Below are positions 37,453 to 46,805 of a stretch of DNA of 64,000 nucleotides, piece after piece. A model generated the notes under the pieces. That model was not told the origin of the DNA and made no database searches. It saw nothing but the letters and a program-made list of their open reading frames with translations. Both the position numbers and the translations under genes were made by a program. Positions within the stretch are counted from its first letter, which is position 1. The number at the start of each line of letters is the position of its first letter. This stretch comes from SAR92 clade bacterium H231 (GTDB taxonomy: Bacteria > Pseudomonadota > Gammaproteobacteria > Pseudomonadales > Porticoccaceae), in contig JAOALC010000002.1 of assembly GCA_025153775.1 (NCBI GenBank), positions 62,001 through 126,000 of the forward strand, read 5' to 3'.

Positions 37453-37881
37453 TTAGATTTCTAATGTCTGAGGCTGTTGCGCAGCGTGGGGATGACTCAC
37501 ACCGGCATAGACCTTCAGCTTTCTAAACATTTCTCGGCCCAGAGGACCGCGCGGTAACATACCTTTAACCGCTGACTGAATAACACGCTCAGGCGCTTTA
37601 TCAATCAACTTCTCAAAAGAAATGTCTTTAATGCCACCGGGGTAGCCGGTGTGGGAGTAATAAATTTTGCCTTTCGCCTTGTTGCCGGTAACTGCAACCT
37701 TCTCAGCGTTGACCACAACGATATAATCGCCTGTATCAACATGAGGAGTAAATTCTGGCTTGTGCTTGCCACGTAACCTGGTTGCGATCTCAGCGGCCAG
37801 GCGACCAAGGGTCTTGCCCTCTGCGTCGACTATATACCAATCGCGTTCTACTGTTTCTGCTTTTGCGCTATATGTTTTCAT
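37453..37881 (-). CDS. rplM: 50S ribosomal protein L13
   Basis: A 142-residue L13 protein. Typical blocks are [26 protein letters not shown] (GGIKD follows) and [13 protein letters not shown]. Its ribosome site is TAGGAT 3-8 nt before the ATG. The 112-bp gap after zapE contains structured sequence that may carry L13 autoregulation. Confidence 0.99.
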   Translation of the reverse strand: MKTYSAKAETVERDWYIVDAEGKTLGRLAAEIATRLRGKHKPEFTPHVDTGDYIVVVNAEKVAVTGNKAKGKIYYSHTGYPGGIKDISFEKLIDKAPERVIQSAVKGMLPRGPLGREMFRKLKVYAGVSHPHAAQQPQTLEI

Positions 37882-37993
37882 CTTATCCTACCTGGCTTTT
37901 GGGGGATCCCAAAAAAGGGGGCGAATTGTAATGACCCCCGTGGCCTATTACAAGGGCTTCTTGAAGCAAAAACTAACTTTTTTGTGGGGTTGA
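37882..37993 (-). promoter_or_regulatory. Structured leader of rplM, candidate L13 autoregulatory element
   Basis: In the mRNA sense there is a stem TTGTAAT/ATTACAA (37953-37926) whose loop holds GGGGG (37939-37935). Just 3' is CCCCC (37921-37917), which could pair with that loop as a pseudoknot. A second hairpin TTTTGGG/CCCAAAA (37914-37897) follows, before the ribosome site. L13 is known to repress its own operon through the leader in E. coli; identity with that element here is inference. Confidence 0.42.
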
Positions 37994-39103
37994 TTAAGGG
38001 CGGTGGGGGCGAGCCAGATATTCTCGGCTCTGCATCTCCAAAAGACGGCTCTCAGTACGGGCAAATTCGAACTCCAAACGACCGCCTGAGTACAGCGATG
38101 CCAGGGGTTCAGAGGCCGATAGCGCCAGTTTAACACTGCGGTCGTAGAACTCATCAACCAGGTTGATAAAGCGCCGCGCCGCATCGTCATTTGCCAGGCC
38201 CAGCGCCGGCACATTGCTAATCATCACCGCGTGAAACTCTCTAGCAATTTCAATATAGTCATTTTGACTGCGCGGGCCCTCGCAGATAGCAGAGAAGTCA
38301 AACCACACAATATCCTCTGCCAGCACCAGGACAGGAATGGGCCTGCCCTCCACATCCAGGTCGACGCCGCGCTTAGTTTCTCCCTCCACAGGCACCAAAC
38401 TTTCAAAGGTGGCCTGAATAGCGCGATCGGCATCTGCGTCCAGCGGTGAATGGTAGAGCTCGGCTTTTTCCAGAGCACGCAGCCGATGGTCAATGCCGCC
38501 ATCTACATTGACCACCTTACAGTGCTTGTTGAGCAGGGCAATGGCGGGCAAAAATCTCTGCCGCTGCAATCCATTCAGGTACAGCTGGTCAGGCACAATA
38601 TTGGAGGTGGCCACCAGGCAGACGCCGCGGGCAAATAGTTCTTCCAGCAGCAGGCCCAGAATCATGGCATCAGTGATATCACTGACAAAAAACTCATCAA
38701 AACAAATAATGCAGGTTTCATCGGCAATGGTATCCGCCACTAGCACTAGAGGATTGGTCTGACCTTTGTGGCGTTTTAAGTCCTGATGAACCCGGCGCAT
38801 AAAGCGATGGAAATGCACGCGCATTTTGCGCTCAAACGGCAGTGTCTCGAAAAAGTTATCCATCAAATAGGTCTTGCCGCGACCCACCCCACCCCAAAAA
38901 TACAGCCCCTTCTCAGGTTCAGGGGCAGAATGAGCAAATCGCTTTAGCAGCCCACCCAAAATACCGGCCGCCGGTTTGGCCTGCCGAGCCACCAAACGCT
39001 GGTAAAGCGCCTCCAGATGCTCTACCGCCTGAGCCTGCGAGGCATCGGCAACAAAGCCATCGCGGCTAAGGTCATTTTGATAGCGAAGTTTTGGGGTAGA
39101 CAT
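37994..39103 (-). CDS. zapE: Cell division ATPase ZapE (AFG1 family)
   Basis: A 369-residue P-loop ATPase that acts with FtsZ at the division ring in E. coli. Walker A is GGVGRGKT (71-78), Walker B is CIICFDEFFV (near 140) and ATSNIVPDQLY (near 173) is the sensor-type block. The chosen start is MSTPKLRYQ; the reading frame stays open for 63 codons further upstream, but that stretch has atypical composition (rich in Cys, Trp and Tyr) and no family likeness. Upstream of rplM, the usual order. Confidence 0.95.
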   Translation of the reverse strand: MSTPKLRYQNDLSRDGFVADASQAQAVEHLEALYQRLVARQAKPAAGILGGLLKRFAHSAPEPEKGLYFWGGVGRGKTYLMDNFFETLPFERKMRVHFHRFMRRVHQDLKRHKGQTNPLVLVADTIADETCIICFDEFFVSDITDAMILGLLLEELFARGVCLVATSNIVPDQLYLNGLQRQRFLPAIALLNKHCKVVNVDGGIDHRLRALEKAELYHSPLDADADRAIQATFESLVPVEGETKRGVDLDVEGRPIPVLVLAEDIVWFDFSAICEGPRSQNDYIEIAREFHAVMISNVPALGLANDDAARRFINLVDEFYDRSVKLALSASEPLASLYSGGRLEFEFARTESRLLEMQSREYLARPHRP

Positions 39104-39275
39104 AAACAGATTACTACATATTAGGCACAGGGAACTGTAACCAGCAAATAAGTCGGTGACAACCCAAACTCTGCAGCAACAACTGTTATATTTTGCGTTA
39201 CAATAGTTGGGCTTTGAACAGTACCAGGCCCAGGGCACTTTTGGGCATGGCCAAAACTTAGATGGGGACATTACA

Positions 39276-39794
39276 TTGATCACTCTGACCATGATACTTA
39301 CTGCAGCGGCTTTCTTTTTGATCGGTGCCGGTATCGGGCACCTTTATTCGCGCAAATCTGGCACTGGCAATTCCTCAGCGGCAGAGCTAGAAAAACGTCT
39401 CGAGCAAAGCGAACAGCAACTCAAGCGCTATCAGCAAGAGGTGACAGAGCACTTTTTAACAGTTTCCCAGCTGACCACCAATATGGCCCAGAGCTACCGT
39501 CAAATTCACGAGCATCTGGCCACCAGCGCAATCCGTCTTGCCAGCCCTGAAGTGGGCCGTCAGCTGCTAAAGGCCGGGGGCTCTGACCTCAGCCTGGTCG
39601 ATGAAGAGGGCAACCCACTGATAAGTGCTGAAGATATTCAGCCTCCGCGAGACTATGCGCCCAAGGTGCCAGGCGGCATTCTCAGTGAAGACTACGGTCT
39701 CAATGACAGTGATCTCAGCAAAGGTCAGCCCAGTGCAGCGAACAGTGTCGATGAAGACGAAGATGACAGCGACCCAACTCATAATGTTAGCTAG
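39276..39794 (+). CDS. zapG: ZapG/YhcB family (DUF1043) inner-membrane protein
   Basis: A 172-residue protein with one N-terminal membrane helix (about 4-22), then a coiled coil (EKRLEQSEQQLKRYQQEVTE) and a polar acidic tail (DEDEDDSD); YhcB links cell division and envelope growth in E. coli. Family motifs: HFLTVSQLTTNMAQSYRQIHEHLA and PPRDYAP. The TTG at 39276 has GGGGA 7 nt upstream and is preferred. An ATG at 39291 is the alternative, and a longer reading frame from 39207 has no ribosome site. Divergent from zapE. Confidence 0.87.
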   Translation: MITLTMILTAAAFFLIGAGIGHLYSRKSGTGNSSAAELEKRLEQSEQQLKRYQQEVTEHFLTVSQLTTNMAQSYRQIHEHLATSAIRLASPEVGRQLLKAGGSDLSLVDEEGNPLISAEDIQPPRDYAPKVPGGILSEDYGLNDSDLSKGQPSAANSVDEDEDDSDPTHNVS

Positions 39795-39831
39795 GGTATA
39801 GACCCAGCTCTGGCAGACAGGGAGGTTTGCT

Positions 39832-40644
39832 ATAAATAGATCTGAGAGCTCAGGCCGCTCCAGCCGCCTGAGCAAACTTTCCAGGCTGATCAACTTTGGA
39901 GCTATTCCCTGGTCCAGCGCTCTGCTGCCGGGCGAATGTGTCTCCTGTAAAGATTATCTAAGCCCATCCAACCACTGTTTATGCAACCCCTGTATTGCGG
40001 ACCTACCCTGGCTTGGCAGCCATTGTAAGCAATGTGCGCTGCCATTTAACGGTGCAGTGCCACCCACAGGTAAAGAGTCAGGGATAATCTGCCCAGACTG
40101 TCAGCAAAAAGCCCCGCCCTTTCGACGCTGTATAGCTCCATTTGAGTATCAGCAGCCAATCAGCCATATGATCAGACGAATTAAAGTCGATGCCTATGCG
40201 CCACAGCTGCGCCAGCTTAGCGAACTGCTAGCCGAGACTATCAGCGCTGCCTATGGCCCTGATCAGAGGCCAGATATTATGATTCCGGTGCCTCTGCACT
40301 GGAGCAGACAGCTGCGCCGCGGCTTTAACCAGAGCCAGGGCATAGCGCAAATACTCAGCAGTAAATTGGGCGGTAGCAGCATCCATAACCACTGCCTGCG
40401 ACGCACGGGTTACCGGCGGCCCCAGCATTTACAGGGCAAGCGCCAGCGCCTGAGGAGTATGAACAACGCCTTTGAGGTACGCACCCCCAAGCCTCTCGAA
40501 GGGCGCACTGTGGCTCTGGTGGACGATGTGGTCACCACAGGCGCAACCGCCAGTTCGGCGGCAAAATCACTGCTGGCTGCAGGAGTATGTGCTGTGGATA
40601 TTTGGTGTATAGCAAGAACAGGCTGGCATATTAGCGCGGCCTGA
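39832..40644 (+). CDS. comF: ComF family phosphoribosyltransferase, start codon non-canonical or uncertain
   Basis: The PRTase domain is clear: VALVDDVVTTGAT (PRPP motif) and PVPLHWSRQLRRGFNQS. A GTG at 40057 would give 195 residues but would cut off the zinc ribbon, which is plainly encoded upstream in the same frame (CVSC near 39937, CLC/CNPC, then CKQC). The frame is open from 39802 with no ATG, GTG or TTG before 40057. A GGGAGG ribosome site at 39820-39825 stands 6 nt before an in-frame ATA (39832); CTG at 39868 is another choice. From ATA the protein has 270 residues, near family size. ComF helps DNA uptake or recombination in naturally competent bacteria. Confidence 0.82.
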   Translation: MNRSESSGRSSRLSKLSRLINFGAIPWSSALLPGECVSCKDYLSPSNHCLCNPCIADLPWLGSHCKQCALPFNGAVPPTGKESGIICPDCQQKAPPFRRCIAPFEYQQPISHMIRRIKVDAYAPQLRQLSELLAETISAAYGPDQRPDIMIPVPLHWSRQLRRGFNQSQGIAQILSSKLGGSSIHNHCLRRTGYRRPQHLQGKRQRLRSMNNAFEVRTPKPLEGRTVALVDDVVTTGATASSAAKSLLAAGVCAVDIWCIARTGWHISAA

Positions 40645-40685
40645 CCCAAAATAGCTCTTCAAAACCCAAGAGTTAAAAAGTACAG

Positions 40686-41486
40686 ATGACAAATCCACAG
40701 CACAGCGCTATAGCAGAGCAGGTCTGGCAGAATATTTATAGCGAGACTGAGCAGACCTTGGCAGCAGAGCCCGTTCTGGCGCCCTTTCTGCAGGCGACTA
40801 TCCTGGATCACAGCAGTATGGGCCAGGCGCTCAGCTATCATCTGTCCAGCAAATTGGCCAGTAGTGCCATGCCCGCAACTATGTTGCGCGAGCTTATGGA
40901 TCAGGCGTTTGCTGAACCAGCCATTATTCAGGCTGCTGCCAGAGATATTCAGGCAACTGTTGATCGCGATTCCGCCTGCAATCTTTTTAGCACGCCATTT
41001 CTATATTTTAAGGGCTTTCTGGCACTGCAGGCCTACCGCGTGGCCCACAGCCTATGGCAGGGAGACCAGCGCTCTCTAGCCCTGCTGATTCAACATAGAA
41101 TCTCATTGGTATTTGCTGTGGATATTCATCCGGCCGCAATAATTGGTGCCGGGCTGATGATTGATCATGCTACCGGATTGGTGATCGGAGAAACTGCTGT
41201 GGTTGAGGACTCTGTGTCTATTATGCAGTCGGTCACTCTGGGAGGAACAGGCAAAGAGAGTGGCGATCGCCACCCCAAAATCCGCTGCGGCGTGCTATTG
41301 GGACCTGGGGCAAAAATTCTTGGCAATATTGAAATTGGCGAGGGCGCTATGGTGGCAGCCTCCAGCGTAGTGCTAAAACCAGTGGCAGCCCATGATATTG
41401 TCGCCGGCGTGCCAGCCTCAGTGGTTGGACATACCAAGACCCAAGAGCCCTCAAAAGTTATGGACCACTACTTTAAATGCAGCTAG
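40686..41486 (+). CDS. cysE: Serine O-acetyltransferase, copy 1
   Basis: A 266-residue CysE that makes O-acetylserine for cysteine synthesis. The N-terminal helical domain (about 1-140) is followed by the left-handed beta-helix of hexapeptide repeats (VDIHPAAIIGAGLMIDHA, VIGETAVVEDSVSIMQSVTLGG, GPGAKILGNIEIGEGAMVAA). The catalytic Asp-His region DIHP...DHATG is intact. The C-terminus extends past VVG with KVMDHYFKCS, close to the tail that contacts cysteine synthase. A paralogue lies at 48036. Confidence 0.93.
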   Translation: MTNPQHSAIAEQVWQNIYSETEQTLAAEPVLAPFLQATILDHSSMGQALSYHLSSKLASSAMPATMLRELMDQAFAEPAIIQAAARDIQATVDRDSACNLFSTPFLYFKGFLALQAYRVAHSLWQGDQRSLALLIQHRISLVFAVDIHPAAIIGAGLMIDHATGLVIGETAVVEDSVSIMQSVTLGGTGKESGDRHPKIRCGVLLGPGAKILGNIEIGEGAMVAASSVVLKPVAAHDIVAGVPASVVGHTKTQEPSKVMDHYFKCS

Positions 41487-41574
41487 AAAGCATCAAGAGA
41501 CAGAGCATCACGAGAGAGCATCAAAAGGGAAAGCGCCCAGCGAGAAAGCGCATTAAAGAGCATGCTTCGCCCTC
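41487..41574. repeat. Short imperfect repeats between cysE and epmA
   Basis: The 88-bp gap is built of degenerate units around AGCATCA and AAAGCGC at 12-17 bp spacing (five to six units). No hairpin or T-run of terminator type is seen, although the two genes are convergent. Confidence 0.5.
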
Positions 41575-42537
41575 CTAGCATCTATCCCAGCTAAATGGCA
41601 TCACCTGGCCTATGGAATCAGCGCCCTGCAGCTGCATTAATAGCCGATCTACCCCCAGCGCCACCCCCGCACAGCTGGGTAATCCCTGGTCCAGCGCCGA
41701 CATTAAATGACTGTCCACTGCAATACTTGGCTTATTGGCGGCAGATCTAGCCTTGAGGTCTTCATCAAATCTCTGCCCCTGCTCAGCGCCGTCCCTAAGC
41801 TCAAAATAGCCATTGGCCAGCTCCATACCATTGAGAAAAGCTTCAAAGCGGCGACTTACCAGCTGACCCTGGTCATTGACGGAGGTTTGAGCCAGAGCAG
41901 ATTGACAGGCGGGGTAGTCATAGACAAATACCAGACCCTGAGGCAACTGGGGTTCTACCTGCACAGAAAACAGCAAATCCAGACAGTTGGCACGGGTCTC
42001 CCCTGCCCAGCTCTGGGAACCAGCTGACACTGCCAGCTGTTGCAGCTGATCCAGTGGCGCACTGTGGGGGTTCACTGCCAGCACCTGGGCAAAATAGTCC
42101 CCATAACTGCCCCTGTGCACAGCTAGGGTAGACTGATTGGTAGTGGCATAAATACGACTGATCAGATCAGCCACCTCATCCATAAGCTGCTGCTCATCCC
42201 AGTCACAGCGATACCATTCCAGCAGAGTAAATTCAGGGTTGTGCCTCTGCCCTGCCTCGCCATTGCGAAAGGCCTTACCCAGGCAGTAGATATCGCCACT
42301 ACCGGCAGCCAAAAGTCGTTTCATAAAATATTCTGGGGAAGTTTGTAAGTACCCACTACCACCAAATGGCTCGGCAATGATACTTTCTATATTGCTATCA
42401 GTGACGGTCGAACGACCTAAAACCGGAACATCCACCTCGCTGACGCCATGCTGGGAAAAGAATTCGCGCAGGCTAGCAAGAAGCTCAGCTCGACAGCGCA
42501 ACATAGCCTGGCTGGCACTAGGCTGCCAATTAGTCAA
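41575..42537 (-). CDS. epmA: Elongation factor P--(R)-beta-lysine ligase
   Basis: A 320-residue paralogue of class II lysyl-tRNA synthetase without the anticodon-binding domain. It attaches (R)-beta-lysine to EF-P Lys34. Class II motif 2 (FRNGEAGQRHNPEFTLLEWYR, split here as FRNGEAGQRHN then PEFTLLEWYR) and motif 3 (GVALGVDRLLM, near 295) are visible. The start is TTG with a strong GGAGGG 7 nt upstream. It directly follows efp, its substrate. The third partner, epmB (lysine 2,3-aminomutase), is not in the window. Confidence 0.95.
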   Translation of the reverse strand: MTNWQPSASQAMLRCRAELLASLREFFSQHGVSEVDVPVLGRSTVTDSNIESIIAEPFGGSGYLQTSPEYFMKRLLAAGSGDIYCLGKAFRNGEAGQRHNPEFTLLEWYRCDWDEQQLMDEVADLISRIYATTNQSTLAVHRGSYGDYFAQVLAVNPHSAPLDQLQQLAVSAGSQSWAGETRANCLDLLFSVQVEPQLPQGLVFVYDYPACQSALAQTSVNDQGQLVSRRFEAFLNGMELANGYFELRDGAEQGQRFDEDLKARSAANKPSIAVDSHLMSALDQGLPSCAGVALGVDRLLMQLQGADSIGQVMPFSWDRC

Positions 42538-42579
42538 TGCAAAACCCTCCTGCCAGCCCAGTCAGAAAACAGTCGCTGC

Positions 42580-43146
42580 TTACTTAACGCGACCCTGATA
42601 CTCACCGGTGCGAGTATCCACTTTAACCACATCACCCTGATCCAAAAACAGTGGCACTTTTACCGTTGCACCAGTGACCAGCCTAGCTGGTTTACTGCCA
42701 CCCTGAGCCGTATCACCGCGCAGGCCCGGATCGGTCTCGACGATTTCTAGCTCAACATGGTTGGGGGGAACAACAGATAGAGGCGCGCCGTTATAAAGGG
42801 TGACCACGCAGATATCCTGCTCACTGAGCCATTGCAGAGCATCGCCCACGGCATTTTCATTGGCCTGATGCTGCTCAAAGCTCTCTGGCTCCATAAAGTA
42901 CCAGAAGTCACCATCGTTATAGAGATACTGCATATCCATATCCAAAACATCGGCACCTTCCAGTGCTTCACCAGACTTAAAGGTTTTTTCCAATACACGG
43001 CCAGTTTTAAGATTGCGCAGTTTAACCCGGTTAAAAGCCTGACCCTTGCCAGGTTTTACAAATTCATTTTCCAGAATCGAGCAGGGATCACCGTCAAGCA
43101 TCACTTTTAAGCCAGAGCGAAATTCATTAGTTGAGTAATTGGCCAT
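42580..43146 (-). CDS. efp: Elongation factor P
   Basis: A 188-residue EF-P that rescues ribosomes stalled at polyproline. The modification site K34 lies in the loop [10 protein letters not shown]. The three beta-barrel domains have standard length, ending [14 protein letters not shown]. Operon with epmA (42 bp gap), which fits the lysyl-modified (not rhamnosylated) EF-P branch. Confidence 0.98.
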   Translation of the reverse strand: MANYSTNEFRSGLKVMLDGDPCSILENEFVKPGKGQAFNRVKLRNLKTGRVLEKTFKSGEALEGADVLDMDMQYLYNDGDFWYFMEPESFEQHQANENAVGDALQWLSEQDICVVTLYNGAPLSVVPPNHVELEIVETDPGLRGDTAQGGSKPARLVTGATVKVPLFLDQGDVVKVDTRTGEYQGRVK

Positions 43147-43399
43147 GTTTGAAAATTCTCGATTATTTTAAAGCCCGTTATGATAACCGAAGTGCAGGCT
43201 ATTTTTGCTATGTTTTGGGGGGCAGTCGACTAAATAAATGCCTTCTGCTCCCAGAGAATTGAGCAAAACAGCCGGCTGCAGTGTAAAAGTTGTCTACAAT
43301 CAAAGGAGCAATACTCAAATATCAGGGCAGGTTCTTCGAACTCCCACCGTTTTATGTAACCAACTCTGGATTTAATAGGATTTAACAAAGCCCCGACCT

Positions 43400-45487
43400 A
43401 TGCTGGCCGACGAACCTCTAAAAATCTTAATCGTCGAACAATCCCATGACGAAGCCAATAGAATCATCAGTATTCTGCGCAGTGCCGATTACCGAATGGA
43501 AGCCCAGCTGGCTTCAGATGAGGAGCAGCTGCAGCAGTATCTGAGCAAGCGCAACTGGGATCTACTAATTGCGCCCATAGGCACCGAATCTCTGCCGGCA
43601 CAGCAAATATTTCAGTGCATTCGCCGCGCTGAGCGCGATATTCCAGTTATTTTTATCAGTGACAACTATGATCCCGCTACTCTTATTGAGGGCCTGCGGC
43701 TAGGCGCCCAAGATGTAGTGGTTAAAGATCAGGATCAGCACCTGCTCAAGGTAGTTGCGCGGTCACTGGCCAGTGTCGGCCAGCGCCGACTATGCCGGGA
43801 ATGGGAGCGCAAACTGGCTCTGGCAGAGAAACGCAGCGAGTATTTGATGAATACCTCGAGATTTCCTATAGCAGTGGTTCAGGAGGGAACCTATGTCTAC
43901 GCCAATCAGGCCTGCGCCAGTATTTTTGGCTTTGACGAACCTGAGGAGATGCTCTGCCTGCCAGTGATCGACAATATAGCAGCCTCTGATAGAGAAAAGC
44001 TTAAGGCCTACATGGTGCCTCTACAGGCTAAACAAGAAATTATGCCCTTTGAAGCCGTGGTTAAAATTCTCAATGCTCAGGGTGAGGAAGACAGTGCTTT
44101 TGTTGAGATCAACCAGATTCAGTACAGCGGCGAACCTTCGCTGCAGTTCACCATTAACAGTGACAAACTGTTTGCCGCCAACACAGACCAGACTGAGGAG
44201 GCATCGGCCACAGCCTACAGTGCAATCCAACCCCAGCTGGTCTATGAAATGGTCAGTCGCGCTATCAGCAAATCAGTGCAGACAGGTGAGGACAGCGTGC
44301 TACTAAACATACAGATCGATCGCTTTGAGAGCTTAAAAGAAGATCTGGGCATAGCCAAAGCCGAAAAAATCGTCCATTCCCTGGTTACCTTTGTGGGATC
44401 GCTATTTAATCAAAACTTTGACTGCGGTCGACTCAGCGAGAACTGTTTTGTGGCGGTGCTGGCAGAGACCTCTGACCAACAGGGGCTTAAAATTGCCGAG
44501 GACATAGTGGCTAGGACCAGTCAGGAGGTATTTGATGTGGAAGAGCAAACTTTTTCTCTGACCACCTCAATCGGCGGCACATTGCTGAATGAAAATGTAC
44601 CCTCTGTAGAGCGAGCTCTGGAGCGCAGCCAGCAGGTTATTGAAGAGCTTCGACAGGAGCAGTCCCCAGGCAATGGTGTGCGGTTTTTTGTGCCCAATAT
44701 ACATTCCGATGAGATCTCCCAGAATGAGGCCGTGGTGATCACTGCCAAAAAGCTGCTCAGTGACCGGCTGTTCTCAGTGCGCTACCAACCCATAGTAGCG
44801 CTGATCAGTGGCGGCAGTGGCAAGGAGTATTACGAAGCCATATTGGGGGTTAACAAAGATGTACCCAATGATGATATCCCGGAAGATTTTATTAATAATC
44901 TATTTAAATCAGAGATAGCTGCCGAAGTTGATCGCTGGGTGATCAGCAAAGTGTTAAATACACTGGCGGACAAGCTTACCTCTAATCCAGACACCCAGTT
45001 ATTTATCAATATCAGTCGCCAGTCATTCTCCGATGAGGCCTTTTTGCCCTGGCTGACCCAGGCTATGCAAAAGTCGAAGCTACCTGCAGATGTGGTGATT
45101 TTCCAGTTCCGCGAAATTGATGCCCTGCGCTATCTGAACCAGGCTGCGGCTATCTCCGATGAAATCAAAAAAGCGGGCGGTCAGATTGCCATTGCCAATT
45201 TTGGAGTCGCTATCAATCCCCTGAAAACCCTGGAGAGAGTGGCTGTGAGTTTTGTAAAGATCGATCGATTGATTGTCGAGGATCTACAGAAAGGTGGCGA
45301 GGGCAAAGCCAGGTTCCAGACCCTGATGGCTGGCATGACTGGCACTGGTGTGGACGTTATTGTGCCCTTTGTGGAGAAGGCCAGCGTTTTACCTATTCTG
45401 TGGCAGCAGGGCGTGCAGTATATCCAGGGCCATTATGTGCAGCCGCCCAGCTTTACAATGGATTATGACTTTTCTGAAAATTCTTAG
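43400..45487 (+). CDS. FimX-like REC-PAS-GGDEF-EAL protein with degenerate catalytic sites
   Basis: A 695-residue multidomain protein, almost the length of FimX (691), the c-di-GMP receptor needed for type IV pilus twitching in Pseudomonas. Order: receiver-like domain (1-125) lacking the phosphoacceptor Asp (DLLIAPIG); PAS domain (about 148-260); GGDEF domain whose motif is SENCF (346-350), so no cyclase; EAL domain with EAIL (479-482) but DDFG replaced by ANFG (599-602), so no phosphodiesterase. Other ligand-binding positions (NISRQS, VKIDRL, YIQGHYVQPP) remain, which suggests c-di-GMP binding. No pilus genes are adjacent. It overlaps serB by 4 bp at the 3' ends. Confidence 0.78.
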   Translation: MLADEPLKILIVEQSHDEANRIISILRSADYRMEAQLASDEEQLQQYLSKRNWDLLIAPIGTESLPAQQIFQCIRRAERDIPVIFISDNYDPATLIEGLRLGAQDVVVKDQDQHLLKVVARSLASVGQRRLCREWERKLALAEKRSEYLMNTSRFPIAVVQEGTYVYANQACASIFGFDEPEEMLCLPVIDNIAASDREKLKAYMVPLQAKQEIMPFEAVVKILNAQGEEDSAFVEINQIQYSGEPSLQFTINSDKLFAANTDQTEEASATAYSAIQPQLVYEMVSRAISKSVQTGEDSVLLNIQIDRFESLKEDLGIAKAEKIVHSLVTFVGSLFNQNFDCGRLSENCFVAVLAETSDQQGLKIAEDIVARTSQEVFDVEEQTFSLTTSIGGTLLNENVPSVERALERSQQVIEELRQEQSPGNGVRFFVPNIHSDEISQNEAVVITAKKLLSDRLFSVRYQPIVALISGGSGKEYYEAILGVNKDVPNDDIPEDFINNLFKSEIAAEVDRWVISKVLNTLADKLTSNPDTQLFINISRQSFSDEAFLPWLTQAMQKSKLPADVVIFQFREIDALRYLNQAAAISDEIKKAGGQIAIANFGVAINPLKTLERVAVSFVKIDRLIVEDLQKGGEGKARFQTLMAGMTGTGVDVIVPFVEKASVLPILWQQGVQYIQGHYVQPPSFTMDYDFSENS

Positions 45488-46704
45488 CCCAGCGCCTGAA
45501 TATCCTTATCGCTGTACCCCAGTAAATAGAGAATGCCGTCTAGCCCCAGATTAGAAATAGACTGCTTGGCAGAGGCTTTTACCAGGGGCTTAGCCTGATA
45601 GGCTATACCCAGCCCAGCAATATTGAGCATAGGTAGATCGTTGGCGCCATCGCCCACAGCAATCACCTGCTCCAGTGCCAGCCCCTCTCTCTGGGCCAGT
45701 TCCCTCAGCAGATCTGCCTTGCGCTGGCCATCAATTACATCACCCACTACCTTGCCGGTAACCAGGCCATTTTCGGTGTCCAGCTCATTGGCATAGATAT
45801 AGTCGACACCCAGAATAGACTGCAGGTGTTCAGCAAAATAGGTAAAGCCTCCGGACACAATGGCAGTTTTATAACCCAGCTGTTTCAGGGTCTTTATCAG
45901 GTGCTCTGCACCCTCATTGAGCTGCAGGCGCTGGGCTACTTTTTGCAGCACATCGACACTCAGGCCCTCAAGTAGCTCGAGGCGCTGGCGGAAGCTCTGT
46001 TTAAAATCCAGCTTACCCTGCATCGCAGCTTCGGTGATAGCCGCTACCTGATCACCTACCCCAGCTTCTTTAGCTAACTCGTCAATCACCTCGGCATCAA
46101 TCAGCGTGGAATCCATATCAAACACCACCAACTGGCGGCTGCGGCGGTAAATGTTGTCTTCCTGGTAGGCGATATCAATATTGTGCTGACTGGCTAATTC
46201 CAGCAAAGAATTTCGGAATGCGCGGGGATCCTGGGCCTCACCCCGCACTGAAAACTCTACACAGGCACGGCCCAGCTTATCGCTGTCGTCCAGCTGCATG
46301 CGCCCGGAAAGGCGCACAATTTTATCTATATTGAGCCCAGTATTAGCGCACAGGGTGGTAACCAAAGCCAGATGAATGGCATCTATTTTGCGCGCCAGCA
46401 GAGTCACCATATGGCGCGGTTTACCCTGCTGCTCTACCCAGTTTTGATAGGCCTGGTTGCTGATGGGCAAAAATTTAACCCGGATATCCATAATCAGCAG
46501 GCAGGATTTCACCTCATCGGTTACCAGATCTATATTCACCTGACTGGGCACTGCCGCCAAAATGGCCAGGCTGAGCTGATCATGTATCACCGCCTGTCCG
46601 ATATCTAGCAGGCTGATATCATAGCGGGACAGCACCTCGGTGATCGCACTGGTGACGCCTGGTCTGTCTTCACCGAATACATTGATAAGCAGAATATTTT
46701 TCAC
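45484..46704 (-). CDS. serB: Phosphoserine phosphatase
   Basis: A 406-residue HAD phosphatase for the last step of serine synthesis. Two N-terminal ACT-like segments (GEDRPGVTSAITEVLSRY at 11-28 and a second around 98-175) precede the catalytic domain, which has DMDST (196-200, nucleophile D196), SGGFTYFAE (near 290) and GDGANDLPML (near 347). This long ACT form is typical of Pseudomonas. Divergent from the AhpA-like membrane protein, as serB and smp/ytjB are in E. coli. Confidence 0.97.
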   Translation of the reverse strand: MKNILLINVFGEDRPGVTSAITEVLSRYDISLLDIGQAVIHDQLSLAILAAVPSQVNIDLVTDEVKSCLLIMDIRVKFLPISNQAYQNWVEQQGKPRHMVTLLARKIDAIHLALVTTLCANTGLNIDKIVRLSGRMQLDDSDKLGRACVEFSVRGEAQDPRAFRNSLLELASQHNIDIAYQEDNIYRRSRQLVVFDMDSTLIDAEVIDELAKEAGVGDQVAAITEAAMQGKLDFKQSFRQRLELLEGLSVDVLQKVAQRLQLNEGAEHLIKTLKQLGYKTAIVSGGFTYFAEHLQSILGVDYIYANELDTENGLVTGKVVGDVIDGQRKADLLRELAQREGLALEQVIAVGDGANDLPMLNIAGLGIAYQAKPLVKASAKQSISNLGLDGILYLLGYSDKDIQALG

Positions 46705-46805
46705 ATTATGGGGCCATGGTGATTTTTAAGGCTGCCATTATATAAAAGCTACAGGAATAGGATAGAATGCGCGGAAAATAAATTTGCTTTGGGGCGGACT
46801 ACATA

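Noticed and set aside
39104-39292. N-terminal extension of zapE by 63 residues
   Set aside because: The extra part is rich in Cys, Trp and Tyr, overlaps the divergent zapG upstream region, and has no likeness to ZapE; MSTPKLRYQ fits the family start.
40057-40644. comF as a 195-residue protein from GTG 40057
   Set aside because: It would discard four clear CxxC-type zinc-ribbon positions encoded just upstream in the same frame, and no ribosome site precedes the GTG.
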